Source of the DNA: Aureispira sp. CCB-QB1
GTDB taxonomy: Bacteria; Bacteroidota; Bacteroidia; Chitinophagales; Saprospiraceae
NCBI RefSeq assembly: GCF_000724545.1
Contig: NZ_JHBV01000026.1
Coordinates: forward strand, 43,185-107,184
Direction: 5' to 3'
Length of the DNA: 64,000 nt
Shown here: one piece after another, positions 8,694 through 18,225 of the stretch
Numbering within the stretch: the stretch's first letter is position 1
Layout of the letters: each line of letters opens with the position of its first letter
The notes under the pieces: generated by a model
The model's database searches: none
What the model saw: only the letters and a program-made list of their open reading frames with translations
What the model was told of the DNA's origin: nothing
Made by a program: the position numbers and the translations under genes

Positions 8694-9839
8694 ATGCTAC
8701 GATTACTCTTTATAGCCAGTGCCATTTTTGCGCTCGTGTCTTCTGTGAATGCCCAAAAGTATAGTAATGAATTTTTATCAATAGGTGTTGGTGCTCGGGC
8801 ACAAGCTATGGCAGGTGCTCAAATTGCTCAGGTCAATGATGCTACTGCTGGTTTTTGGAACCCCGCAGGCTTAACAGGAGTTGATACCGACTTACAATTA
8901 GCCGCCATGCACAACGAATGGTTTGCTAGTATTGGTCGATACGATTATGTAGGGCTAGCTGCTCCTATTATGAACAAAGCACACTATTTGGGATTTACCT
9001 TCATCCGTTTTGGTGTAGATAATATTCCCAATACCTTGACACTTTATGAAAAAGATGGTACTATTAACTATAATAATGTAACTACTTTTAATGCAGCTGA
9101 TTATGCGTTCATGTTGCATTATGCCAAGCGTTTTGAATCCTTGGGTCTGTCAGTCGGAGTTACTCCTAAAGTAGTCCATCGAAAAATTGGTCCTTTTGCT
9201 ACCTCTTGGGGATTTGGAATTGATATTGGTGCTCAATATCGCCGTGGAGATTGGCAATTTGGTTTGATGTTAAAAGATATTTCAACTACTTTTAATGCTT
9301 GGTCATTCAACTTTACAGAAGAAGAAAAGCAAGTACTTGATATTACAGGAAATGATATTCCTGTCAAGTCTATGGAAATCACTCGCCCAACAGTTGGCTT
9401 GGGAGTAGCGTATCACAAAGATTTTAAAATTGGTACTCCCAAAGAAGGAAAAAAACAAAAATACATTGGATTAACGACAGAATTAGATTTTAATATGACA
9501 ACCGATGGACGTCGCAATGTGTTAATTAGTGCGGATCCCATTAGTTTTGATCCTGCGCTGGGTTTGGAGTTGCATTACAACAACTTGGTTTTCTTGCGTG
9601 GTGGTATCAATAATATACAACAGTTTAAAGATATTTCTGACAACCAAAAATGGGCTGTACAACCCAACTTTGGGGTTGGATTTAGAATTTATAAATTTTA
9701 TGTTGATTATGCTTTGGGCTTAAATGCTGGTGGTGCTATTTTGGATAATACTCAAGGAGCTATTCTTTCTCATATTGTGTCCATCAAGATTGACATTAGC
9801 TTTAAGTATATCAAAAATGCGTTAAAAGATGAAGAATAA
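8694..9839 (+). CDS. porV: PorV/PorQ-family outer-membrane protein (T9SS shuttle, PorV-like)
   Basis: A 381-residue beta-barrel protein with signal peptide (FIASAIFALVSSVNAQ). The mature start FLSIGVGARAQAMAGAQIAQ, followed by ATAGFWNPAGLTG, is the hallmark of the PorV/PorQ family (FadL-like barrels). In T9SS, PorV binds the C-terminal domains of cargo arriving from the SprA translocon and delivers them to the PorU sortase. The gene lies just before a PorU2-like sortase gene, which supports a PorV role over PorQ. A hairpin terminator separates the two genes, so they are neighbours but probably not one transcript. A genome may hold several PorV/PorQ paralogues; whether this is the main one cannot be judged from the window. 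Confidence 0.85.
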   Translation: MLRLLFIASAIFALVSSVNAQKYSNEFLSIGVGARAQAMAGAQIAQVNDATAGFWNPAGLTGVDTDLQLAAMHNEWFASIGRYDYVGLAAPIMNKAHYLGFTFIRFGVDNIPNTLTLYEKDGTINYNNVTTFNAADYAFMLHYAKRFESLGLSVGVTPKVVHRKIGPFATSWGFGIDIGAQYRRGDWQFGLMLKDISTTFNAWSFNFTEEEKQVLDITGNDIPVKSMEITRPTVGLGVAYHKDFKIGTPKEGKKQKYIGLTTELDFNMTTDGRRNVLISADPISFDPALGLELHYNNLVFLRGGINNIQQFKDISDNQKWAVQPNFGVGFRIYKFYVDYALGLNAGGAILDNTQGAILSHIVSIKIDISFKYIKNALKDEE

Positions 9840-9870
9840 ACCTTATATCCATATCGTTTAAATCGTAACA

Positions 9871-9924
9871 GTTCTCAAGGTATTATTACTCAAAACCCAG
9901 TAATGCCTTGAGAACTTTGTTTTT
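9871..9924 (+). terminator. Terminator after porV-like gene
   Basis: Ten-bp perfect outer stem GTTCTCAAGG (9871-9880) / CCTTGAGAAC (9906-9915), with an inner ATTACT/AGTAAT stem, then TTTGTTTTT. Confidence 0.75.
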
Positions 9925-10266
9925 GACCCTACGATTTCTATGAATACTTAATTTTGTCTTGTGTTAGACTTTGTATCATTCAGACTATTCTGATTACTAA
10001 AAAATGGGTACTATACACAAGGCTTCATACGGTTCTATAAAAACTATATATTCCCCTAGTTCTAATTTTTCATTACTTCTTGAAAAGTTATATTAATCTG
10101 ATTGCCAACAAGGTACAATTCTACCACTTTATTATCCAAAGAACTGGTAATCATACTAATGTAAAGATGTTTTTTAGTTTTTTTTAACTAAAAAAATCAT
10201 GAGGTATTAAATTTTTAATAGCAGTAGATAGCTTTGGCTTCTATTCTATGTCAAATAGTTATTATT
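9925..10266 (+). other. Leader region of the porU2-like gene
   Basis: A 342-base gene-free stretch. It contains an AT-only palindrome (TTTTTTAGTT at 10170-10179 and its complement at 10186-10195, loop TTTTTT) and a -7-like box TAGCTTTG at 10229-10236, 31 bases before the ATG. No ORF of note. Confidence 0.5.
10229..10236 (+). promoter_or_regulatory. Candidate -7 box TAGCTTTG before porU2-like gene
   Basis: Matches TAnnTTTG. Transcription would start near 10243, leaving a leader of about 24 bases before the ATG at 10267. No clear -33 TTG. Confidence 0.35.
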
Positions 10267-13200
10267 ATGAAATCTTCTTTTTACAAAGTAGCAACCTCTC
10301 CAACCAATACACAACATTTCAAAAAAATGTTTCCTATTGCCTTAGTTTTAGTATTAATGGGCTATGTCTCCGATGCAACAGCGCAAGGACACGACGGTCT
10401 TTTTGGCAATGAATGGATCGACTATAGCAATGGTAAAGAATATTATAAAATAAAAGTTGCCAGAGATGGCATGTACCGTATTAGTGCGGCTACCCTTCAA
10501 CAAGCTGGTGTAAATATTAGCAGCATCAATACAAATGGTATTCAGGTTTTTAATCGAGGAAAAGAAGTTCCTATTCAAGTAGAAACCTCTGGTGGGACAT
10601 TGAACTATATCCAGTTTTATGGTAAAAAGAATAGAGGTGAATTTGATGTCAATTGTTACAATGAAATAGGGCATCATTTTAATGAAGAATATAGCCTTTA
10701 TTCTGATACCGCAGCCTATTTTTTAACATGGGGAAACACACCTTCTACCAAGCACTATACAACGCTTGGAGCTAATTTATCCAATATTCCAGCCAAGGAG
10801 CCTTATTTTATGTATACAAGTAAGGTAGTTTATACAAGTACGTGGAACGAAGGATTGACTTGGCAAATTTCAACAGAACGATTGAGCAAATCTACGTTTG
10901 AAGAAGGAGAAGGTTTTGGATCTCCACTACAAAAATCATTTAGCTTAACCATACCCACCAACCATCCTTTTTCGAGTGGACCTACTGCAACTGGTGCTTT
11001 TAAAATATTTACTCCAGGAGATTATGCCCATACATTGGAAATCAAATCAGGAAGTAGCACCTATGCAAGCTATAATTTTAATGCATGGAAAACAGGTAAG
11101 TATTCGGCGTCTCTTCCTAGTTCAATTATACAAGCAGGAGGTACTAATTTAGCCTTAGAAGGTACAGCGAATGCTTCCGATCGTTATTATGTAGCTTATG
11201 CTGAAATTACTTATGCTAGAGAGTTTAATTTTGATGGCAACTATATTTTTCCATTTACAATGCCTGCGCATAGCACAAGGAAATACATTGAGATGAATAA
11301 TATAGATGCTACCAATGCCAATCAAAATAAGTTCTACCTATACGACTTAACCAACAATCTCCGCATACAATGCTTTTATGATGCCGCCAATGGGCGTTTA
11401 CTAACAGACTTAACACCATCTGCTCAAGCACGAGAATTGGTCTTGGTTAACGAAGGCAACACCAATAGTTATACCGACGTATTGGCTGTCACACCAATTA
11501 CATTTAGAAACTTTGCCTCTCCTATTTTTACACCAACCAATTATGTTATCATTACCCATCCTAGCTTACGCCGTAATTCTTCGGGCAGCAATCCTATATT
11601 TGATTACCAAGCCTACCGCCAATCAACAGTAGGAGGAGGTTATGTCACAACAGAAATTACAATTCAAGAGCTTTACGACCAATTTGCTTATGGCATTACG
11701 TTACATCCTTTAGCCGTTCGTCATTTTGCGCATTTTATCAAACAAAACTGGATCAATCCAGAATATGTCTATTTAATTGGAAAAGGTCGAGTTTATAAAG
11801 ACATTAGAGCCAATAGACTCAATGCACTTATTCCTACCTTTGGCTATCCCCCTTCCGATCATATTTTAATGGCTTCTATTAACAGTGACGAGCCTGCTAT
11901 TGCTGTAGGGCGACTCTCTGCTACCACAGGCGACCAAGTAAGCACCTATCTCCAAAAAATAATTGATGTAGAAGCAGAACGTGCTGCTCCACAAACATTG
12001 GCAGCAAGAGGCTGGACTAAGAATATATTACATCTAGGAGGTGGTAAGAATAGTAATGAACAGAACATTATTAGAAGCCGCCTAAACGGCATGAAAACCA
12101 TTATTGAAAATCCATCGTATGGGGGGACGGTACAGTCTTTCTTCAAAACATCGACCAATCCAATTCAAGCTGCGCAATCCGCCTATTTGGACTCTCTCAT
12201 CAACTCAGGAATATCGATGCTCACCTTCTTTGGGCATTCTTCTGCCAATAGCTTTGACTTTAATTTAGATCATCCTCAAAACTATTCTAATTATAAAAAA
12301 TATCCACTGATTATGGCATTGGGTTGTTATGGTGGTACCATGTTCGAACAAAATCCTTTGATCAGCGAAGAGTTTATTTTTGAGCCACAAGCAGGAGCTG
12401 GCGTATTCTTAGCTTCTTCAAGTGCCGCAGCATTAGAAGCCTTAAACCAATTTGCACAACAATTTTATCAAGGCGTTAGTATTACTCATTACAACGAAGG
12501 GGCTTCTAAATCTGTAAAAAGAGCCATAGGTAGCCTAGAAAGTACAGGAAATTACTCGACCACCAATCAAATGGCTTGTCATTATATGACTTATCATGGT
12601 GATCCTGCTTATCAGGTTTCAACCGCTACTTACCCTGACTATTACATTGATCGAAGCTTGGTTAGTCACTCTCCTGATGTTGTTACAGTACAAATGAACA
12701 CCTTTAATTTGGAAGTAGATGTATACAATATTGGGCGTGCTATTGATACTGTTTTTAACATTAAAGTAGAACGTATTTTCCCCGATGGGACAAGTGCTTT
12801 TGTTACTTCGCAACAAGTCACAGCACCCTATTACAATACCAAATTTACCATTCCTGTCCCGATAGGAACCAATGCACTAGGAATCAATAAGTTCAACATC
12901 TATGTCGATGCAGACAACGATGTTGATGAACGCCCCAATCCATCCGCAGAAAATAACAACGATGTCATTCAATATGCGGTTGCTATTTTATCCGATGCCA
13001 TTGTTCCCGTTTCTCCTTATGAATTTGCTATTGTCCCTACGACCCCAATTACCCTCAAAGCTTCTACTGGCAACGCCTTTGCAACTTCTCAGACATACGC
13101 TTTTCAAATAGATACAACAGAATACTTTAATAGTCCACTTTTGCAACAAACGACCATTACGCAAGTAGGTGGCTTGGTTCAATGGACACCAAGTATGTCC

Positions 13201-15324
13201 TACTTAGATAGTACCGTTTACTATTGGCGAGTTAGTGTTGATTCAACCAACCCAACGGTTGGTTATTCTTGGGCAGGGAGTTCTTTTATTTATATTAATG
13301 GTAGTTACCCAGGTTGGAATCAATCTCATTTCTTTCAGTATTTAAAAGACAACCATACCAATATCTATATCGAAGAACCCAACCGAGAGTTCAAATACAT
13401 CAACTCAATTCAAGAAGTTTCGGCAACAACAGCACGTACGCCCAATGTCTTGCATCCTGAAAACGTTGCTATTTATTTTAATGGTAGCAAACTTGATAAA
13501 TGCCGCTGTCCGAATAGGAATGGTTTGTATGTTGCGGTTATTGAACCAGGAACCCTAGACTTTTGGCGAATACCAGGATTTAGTACACTATATGGAGCTA
13601 TTAACTGTGATGCTGCTGGGCGAATTTCTCCCAACTTTTTGTTTGAAACCAATACTGCTGCGGGGCGTGATTCTTTAGAAAATTTCATTGCGAATGTTGT
13701 TCCAAATGGACATTATGTACTGGCATATACTCTCAATAATGCCCAGCCATTTGCGTGGTCCAATTCATTGATTAATACATTTAAAGACGAAGGAGTTTGG
13801 TATATTGATGATTGGATTAATAATTCTAGTCCCTCTAGTCCTTTGCCATGGGGAACTTTTTTCAAGAAAGGAGATAGTACTTATGTACATAAAAACTCTG
13901 TTTTAGCAACTAGCCCTAGTGACATTTTAACCATTTCAGGTCCTTTACAAGAAAACTGGTTCCAAGGCTTTCAGACCTCCACCATCATTGGTCCAGCCAA
14001 CTATTGGGGGGCTATGTATTGGGATCATGATAATTTGCCCAACGACCAAGTTAACGTAGAGATTTATGGTTTAGATGCCAATCAGAATGTTCGAACATTA
14101 CTGGTCGGTCCAACGACAAATCTCAACGAGTCATTAACCTCTATTAATCCAGCTCAATACCCTTATCTGGAATTGGTTTGGAACACGCTAGATTCTGTTG
14201 ATCGAACACCTCCACAATTAAAATATTGGCGGGTTATTGCTGATATGGTTCCAGAAGCAGCGTTAAGACCAGAACTTTTTGTTTCCTTGGATGATAGTTG
14301 CATACAACAAGGTCAAGCTATAAAGTTGGATATTGCCATGGAAAATATTAGCCCCTTAGATATGGATAGCATGCTTGTCAAGTTTGAAATATTAGGTAGT
14401 GGTTTGGTTCAATATGCTCGTTTGGATTCTTTGAGAACAGCAGATACTCTTCATGCTAGTGTTGAATTTCCTACCGTAAATTTACAAGGTTCCAATCAAT
14501 TGTTGATGGTTGAAATAAATCCGAATAGAGATCAACCAGAGCAATATCATTTTAATAATATTGGTTTAGCCTCCTTTAAAGTCTTACAAGATAACATCAA
14601 TCCTATCTTAGATGTCACCTTTGACGGAGTGCATATTTTGAATAAAGACATTGTATCTGGTACACCTGAAATTGTTATTACTTTATCTGATGAAAATCAA
14701 TACTTAGGTTTAGATGACTTAGAGGATTTTAGCATTATCATTCGACATCCTAGTTTTCCAAATGGCGAGATGCTTTTGTCTCCTGCTACCACAGATATGC
14801 AATTTTATCCTGCCGACCCTAGTAAGTTGGATATTGAAAATAAGGCAAAAATTATCATGCATCCTGATTTAAAAGAGGACGGTATGTACACCTTGTTTGT
14901 TAGTGCTGCGGATAAATCTGGAAATAATTCGGGTGAATTGAGTTATAGTGTCGACTTCGAGGTTATTAATAAGCCTTCTATTTCTAACATGCTCAACTAT
15001 CCAAATCCTTTTTCTACGTCTACCCAATTTGTATTCACCTTAACAGGCAGAGAATTGCCCAATTATATGAAAATCCAAATCTTAACCGTGACAGGGAAAG
15101 TTGTCCGAGAAATTACTCAAGATGAATTAGGTACACTCCGAATTGGAACAAACCGAACAGAATATGCTTGGGATGGGAAAGATGAATATGGCGACCAATT
15201 AGCAAATGGCGTTTATCTCTATCGAGTTATTACCAAAAGAGATGGAGAAGATTATGAAACCTATAGTAATAGAACAGATTATATGTTCCGACAAGGTTTT
15301 GGAAAAATGTATCTAATGCGATAG
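10267..15324 (+). CDS. porU2: C25/gingipain-type T9SS sortase, PorU2-like
   Basis: A 1685-residue secreted protein. The ATG at 10267 is chosen; the open frame upstream begins only with TTG. The signal peptide core is MFPIALVLVLMGYVSDATAQ, after a 20-residue extension, so the Met at 10327 is an alternative start. The mature N-terminus (EWIDYSNGKEYYKIKVARDG, then MYRISAATLQQAGV) is characteristic of the PorU2-type proteins of Bacteroidota. The C25 peptidase catalytic pair is visible: His657 in TFFGHSSAN and Cys687 in MALGCYGGTM. Several Ig-like/CARDB-like stretches follow. The C-terminus has a FlgD/CTD-like domain (MLNYPNPFSTSTQFVFTLTG ... YAWDGKDEYGDQLANGVYLY). It is longer than classical PorU (about 1100-1300). 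Expected role: removing cargo C-terminal domains at the outer membrane and attaching cargo to the surface, with PorV. Confidence 0.88.
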   Translation: MKSSFYKVATSPTNTQHFKKMFPIALVLVLMGYVSDATAQGHDGLFGNEWIDYSNGKEYYKIKVARDGMYRISAATLQQAGVNISSINTNGIQVFNRGKEVPIQVETSGGTLNYIQFYGKKNRGEFDVNCYNEIGHHFNEEYSLYSDTAAYFLTWGNTPSTKHYTTLGANLSNIPAKEPYFMYTSKVVYTSTWNEGLTWQISTERLSKSTFEEGEGFGSPLQKSFSLTIPTNHPFSSGPTATGAFKIFTPGDYAHTLEIKSGSSTYASYNFNAWKTGKYSASLPSSIIQAGGTNLALEGTANASDRYYVAYAEITYAREFNFDGNYIFPFTMPAHSTRKYIEMNNIDATNANQNKFYLYDLTNNLRIQCFYDAANGRLLTDLTPSAQARELVLVNEGNTNSYTDVLAVTPITFRNFASPIFTPTNYVIITHPSLRRNSSGSNPIFDYQAYRQSTVGGGYVTTEITIQELYDQFAYGITLHPLAVRHFAHFIKQNWINPEYVYLIGKGRVYKDIRANRLNALIPTFGYPPSDHILMASINSDEPAIAVGRLSATTGDQVSTYLQKIIDVEAERAAPQTLAARGWTKNILHLGGGKNSNEQNIIRSRLNGMKTIIENPSYGGTVQSFFKTSTNPIQAAQSAYLDSLINSGISMLTFFGHSSANSFDFNLDHPQNYSNYKKYPLIMALGCYGGTMFEQNPLISEEFIFEPQAGAGVFLASSSAAALEALNQFAQQFYQGVSITHYNEGASKSVKRAIGSLESTGNYSTTNQMACHYMTYHGDPAYQVSTATYPDYYIDRSLVSHSPDVVTVQMNTFNLEVDVYNIGRAIDTVFNIKVERIFPDGTSAFVTSQQVTAPYYNTKFTIPVPIGTNALGINKFNIYVDADNDVDERPNPSAENNNDVIQYAVAILSDAIVPVSPYEFAIVPTTPITLKASTGNAFATSQTYAFQIDTTEYFNSPLLQQTTITQVGGLVQWTPSMSYLDSTVYYWRVSVDSTNPTVGYSWAGSSFIYINGSYPGWNQSHFFQYLKDNHTNIYIEEPNREFKYINSIQEVSATTARTPNVLHPENVAIYFNGSKLDKCRCPNRNGLYVAVIEPGTLDFWRIPGFSTLYGAINCDAAGRISPNFLFETNTAAGRDSLENFIANVVPNGHYVLAYTLNNAQPFAWSNSLINTFKDEGVWYIDDWINNSSPSSPLPWGTFFKKGDSTYVHKNSVLATSPSDILTISGPLQENWFQGFQTSTIIGPANYWGAMYWDHDNLPNDQVNVEIYGLDANQNVRTLLVGPTTNLNESLTSINPAQYPYLELVWNTLDSVDRTPPQLKYWRVIADMVPEAALRPELFVSLDDSCIQQGQAIKLDIAMENISPLDMDSMLVKFEILGSGLVQYARLDSLRTADTLHASVEFPTVNLQGSNQLLMVEINPNRDQPEQYHFNNIGLASFKVLQDNINPILDVTFDGVHILNKDIVSGTPEIVITLSDENQYLGLDDLEDFSIIIRHPSFPNGEMLLSPATTDMQFYPADPSKLDIENKAKIIMHPDLKEDGMYTLFVSAADKSGNNSGELSYSVDFEVINKPSISNMLNYPNPFSTSTQFVFTLTGRELPNYMKIQILTVTGKVVREITQDELGTLRIGTNRTEYAWDGKDEYGDQLANGVYLYRVITKRDGEDYETYSNRTDYMFRQGFGKMYLMR

Positions 15325-15361
15325 ATTATTATTGAAATTTCTCAAAACATGATATTAATAA

Positions 15362-15389
15362 AGAGCTGCAAAACTGTAGCTCTTTTTTT
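15362..15389 (+). terminator. Terminator after porU2-like gene
   Basis: AGAGCTGCA (15362-15370), loop AAAC, TGTAGCTCT (15375-15383, one G-U pair), then a T run. Confidence 0.8.
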
Positions 15390-15506
15390 ATGCCCCCGAT
15401 AAGCTCTCTACTGAATCTGCTTTAAAAAAGGTATTTAGAGCAACTGATGGACTTGTTCGTAATCGCATCAAGTAGCGCTATTATTATGATAATGATTGAA
15501 AAATAC

Positions 15507-15514
15507 TATCTTTG
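15507..15514 (+). promoter_or_regulatory. Candidate -7 box TATCTTTG before crotonase gene
   Basis: Exact TAnnTTTG match. Predicted start of transcription near 15521, giving a 44-base leader. An AAGGA ribosome-binding-like sequence lies just before the ATG at 15565. Confidence 0.45.
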
Positions 15515-15564
15515 TTTCAACAATTAGAGAACCTAAAAACGAATCAATTTTAAAATAAGGACAG

Positions 15565-16347
15565 ATGAAGTATACAAATCTTTTAACAGAATATAAAGAT
15601 GGTATTTTGGTCGTCACCATCAATCGACCTAAAGCACTAAATGCACTCAACAAGCAGACATTAAGTGATTTGCGTGAATTATTTGAGAAAGATGCATTAG
15701 ACTTAAAAGAGTTAAGAGGAGTTGTTTTAACAGGATCAGGCGAAAAGGCCTTTGTTGCAGGTGCTGATATTACAGAATTCAGTGGTTTGGATGCTCAAGG
15801 TGGTTTGCATATGGCTCAAAATGGTCATGACATCTTTGCGACGATTGAACAGTTTCATGTTCCTGTCATTGCTGCTGTAGGAGGTTATGCATTAGGCGGA
15901 GGGTGTGAGTTAGCAATGGCTTGTCACATTCGCGTTGCCAGCGAAAAAGCGGTTTTTGGTCAACCAGAAGTTAACCTAGGTTTGATTCCTGGATATGGTG
16001 GCACACAACGCTTAGTACAGTATATTGGCAAAGGAAGAGCTTTAGAGTTGTTGATGACTGCCGATATGATTGATGCTCAAAAAGCACTAGACTGGGGACT
16101 AGCAAATCACGTTGTTCCTCATGGCGAAGAGGTATCTAAAGCAATAGCAATACTACAGAAAATTGCTAAAAAAGCTCCTATTGCTATCGCAAAAACGATT
16201 GCCGCTGTCAATGCTTATTTTGACAAAGAGAAAGATGGTTTTAATCAAGAAGTGTTACTTTTTGCTCAAACGGTAAAAACAGAAGACTTTAAAGAAGGTG
16301 CCGCTGCTTTTGTGGAGAAACGCAAAGCGAACTTTCAAGGCAAATAG
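15565..16347 (+). CDS. Enoyl-CoA hydratase/isomerase (crotonase)
   Basis: A 260-residue cytoplasmic crotonase of normal length. It adds water across the 2,3 double bond of enoyl-CoA thioesters in fatty-acid beta-oxidation or short-chain acyl-CoA metabolism. Both catalytic glutamates of true hydratases are present: E115 in GGGCELAMA and E135 in GQPEVNLGLIPGYGGTQR. The oxyanion-hole segments AGADI (residues 66-70) and GGGCEL are intact. The ending AFVEKRKANFQGK is usual. It is monocistronic with its own promoter-like box and terminator, so the window does not say which substrate it uses; 3-hydroxybutyryl-CoA dehydratase is a good guess. Confidence 0.93.
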   Translation: MKYTNLLTEYKDGILVVTINRPKALNALNKQTLSDLRELFEKDALDLKELRGVVLTGSGEKAFVAGADITEFSGLDAQGGLHMAQNGHDIFATIEQFHVPVIAAVGGYALGGGCELAMACHIRVASEKAVFGQPEVNLGLIPGYGGTQRLVQYIGKGRALELLMTADMIDAQKALDWGLANHVVPHGEEVSKAIAILQKIAKKAPIAIAKTIAAVNAYFDKEKDGFNQEVLLFAQTVKTEDFKEGAAAFVEKRKANFQGK

Positions 16348-16370
16348 TCTTTAGAGCATATTTTGAATAA

Positions 16371-16400
16371 AAAGCCCCGATTCAGTAAAGTCGGGGCTTT
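16371..16400. terminator. Bidirectional terminator
   Basis: Perfect 10-bp stem AAAGCCCCGA / TCGGGGCTTT with a 10-base loop, between the convergent crotonase and Omp28 genes. On the minus strand TTTTTATT follows; on the plus strand TTTCTCT. Confidence 0.8.
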
Positions 16401-16405
16401 CTCTA

Positions 16406-17221
16406 TTATGGAATTAAAGCTTCTTCAGTAGCTTGCAAAATATATCGTTCGTCGCCTTGATAGTGGACAAAAGCTACGATATGACAATTGTTTTCATCCC
16501 ACCCTGTTGGCAAAGTGTACGTGTATGTTTCTCGATAAGGCGCAAGAACAGCCCCTTTCTCTTGAATTTTTGTCCCCCAAGTATCGGTCAAAAAAGCCCT
16601 TGCCATGTGATTATGGGTGTAACTATTCTCCCAACCAGAATCTGTCAATTGAGGTGCAATGACATTGTTCTCTGTAATGACCACACTAATAGCGACATTT
16701 TCTTTCATCTTTACAGCATTGACAGGGGCAACATCCACTGTAACACTTAACGCTCTTGTTCCTACATCGAATGTTGGTGTTAACTCAATAGAAGCATCAG
16801 GAGGCAAACACATTTCTTCTGCTATTGGTCCTGCCCATGTATTAGGATATATAATCCCATAAACACCCTTATCTGCAAAATATTGTCGATTAACATTAAT
16901 ACTTGGCTCTCCTAAAGGTTTTGACCAACTGTGAATTTCAACACCCTCTGCAATCCTAAAATCCCATCCATTATGAGGTCTAGCCAAATACCCTGCATGA
17001 AGCGCAATAGGAATAATTTTATTAGGATATTGAGCTTGCAATTCTTTGATTTTCTGATGCCCTTTCGGACAACCCGAACAATGCACACCTGTAAATTCCT
17101 CTACCAATACAACTCTGTCGGTTTGACAAGGTGTAATTTGAGGTGGATTCTCTTCGCAACCTATACTCAATAGAGCAGACAAGACAATCGTAGCAATAAT
17201 ATAATGATACATTTTAGGCAT
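16406..17221 (-). CDS. Omp28-family lipoprotein, CSGC variant
   Basis: A 271-residue protein with lipoprotein signal (LSALLSIGC). It begins with EENPPQITPCQTDRVVLVEE and FTGVHCSGCPKGHQKIKEL, a thioredoxin-like opening with a CxxC motif (CSGC), then ALHAGYLARPHNGWDFR and a C-terminal beta-rich half. This is the Omp28 family of Bacteroidota outer-membrane lipoproteins. The thioredoxin-like part suggests redox or partner binding, but no activity is established here. It lies 6 bases after an upstream paralogue, so the pair forms an operon that arose by tandem duplication. Confidence 0.9.
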   Translation of the reverse strand: MPKMYHYIIATIVLSALLSIGCEENPPQITPCQTDRVVLVEEFTGVHCSGCPKGHQKIKELQAQYPNKIIPIALHAGYLARPHNGWDFRIAEGVEIHSWSKPLGEPSINVNRQYFADKGVYGIIYPNTWAGPIAEEMCLPPDASIELTPTFDVGTRALSVTVDVAPVNAVKMKENVAISVVITENNVIAPQLTDSGWENSYTHNHMARAFLTDTWGTKIQEKGAVLAPYRETYTYTLPTGWDENNCHIVAFVHYQGDERYILQATEEALIP

Positions 17222-17227
17222 AATAGC

Positions 17228-18052
17228 TTATTTTATATGAGCTTCAACAGCTTGTAATATTGTTTTGTTATTATCCCCTTTGTAATGAATAAAAGCAACC
17301 GCATAGCAATTATCAATATTCCAATCGGCAGGAATCGGATAATCTGAAATCACTTTTTGTTGTGCTGATAATACATTTCCTTTTGTTATAACAACATCTC
17401 CTGTATAATCATCAGAAAGAACATCTCTCAACACGTGTTTGTGTACATAAGCAGGGTCTGAGCCAGCTGGTGTTTTCTGATAACCAACAATATTACTTTC
17501 TGTGATCATTACTGTTATTGCCAGATTTTCATCAATAGCATCTACAAAAAAGGTGCTTGGAGTCATGTCAACAGTAATAGATGCTTTTCTTGTCGCCGCA
17601 TCGAATGTATTGGTTAAAGATAACTCTGCAATTGGTCGTTCGCAAATCTCAGAACCAATATAACCAGCCCATTCCGACAAGTCGGTTACGACATCACTTT
17701 CCCCCTCAAATACTTTACGATTAATGCTGGCAGCAGGATAACCCGATACGGGACCTAAATACAGCGACTCTAGATTGACCCCATCTGAACATCTCAAATC
17801 AAACCCATTGTGATCAGTCGCAAAATAACCTGCATGAATCCCAACAACAATGATTTTTCCTGGGTTCTGCTTTGACAAAACCTCTAATTTTTCTGCACCT
17901 GTTGGACAGTTCACACAATCAATACCTGTGAACTCTTCCACCAATACAACTCTATTGGTTTGACAAGGTGTAATCTGAGGCGGAATTTCTTCACAACTAA
18001 GCGTCATTAATCCGCCAACAGCTAAGGTTAATAATCCTGTTATTTTATTCAT
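17228..18052 (-). CDS. Omp28-family lipoprotein, CVNC variant
   Basis: A 274-residue lipoprotein. The ATG at 18052 (MNKITGLLTLAVGGLMTLSC) gives a clean signal peptide; the longer open frame begins with TTG and spoils it. After the lipid Cys the sequence EEIPPQITPCQTNRVVLVEE is almost the same as in the downstream paralogue. The CxxC motif here is CVNC (FTGIDCVNCPTGAEKL). HAGYFATDHNGFDLR corresponds to the paralogue's HAGYLARPHNGWDFR. It is the first gene of a two-gene operon. The two copies have diverged over their C-terminal halves, so the duplication is not recent. Confidence 0.9.
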   Translation of the reverse strand: MNKITGLLTLAVGGLMTLSCEEIPPQITPCQTNRVVLVEEFTGIDCVNCPTGAEKLEVLSKQNPGKIIVVGIHAGYFATDHNGFDLRCSDGVNLESLYLGPVSGYPAASINRKVFEGESDVVTDLSEWAGYIGSEICERPIAELSLTNTFDAATRKASITVDMTPSTFFVDAIDENLAITVMITESNIVGYQKTPAGSDPAYVHKHVLRDVLSDDYTGDVVITKGNVLSAQQKVISDYPIPADWNIDNCYAVAFIHYKGDNNKTILQAVEAHIK

Positions 18053-18166
18053 AATAAATTGTTTTATAGTAGTTTTATTGCTTTTTTTGTTAATCAAAGA
18101 AGAAAAACTTGTCTTAGCAAGTTACGCCTCCCTTTTCTGATGAAGAGTAGCACAAAAAGAAGGCTG

Positions 18167-18192
18167 TTTTAGTTGCACTGCTACTGCGTGGT
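18167..18192. repeat. Intergenic repeat family, copy 1
   Basis: On the minus strand this reads ACCACGCAGTAGCAG then GCAACTAAAA. The 15-base core is identical to that in 21411-21440. See the repeat-family finding. Confidence 0.55.
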
Positions 18193-18225
18193 ACTTGTTA
18201 TTTTTTTGAACGATTACTTAATATT

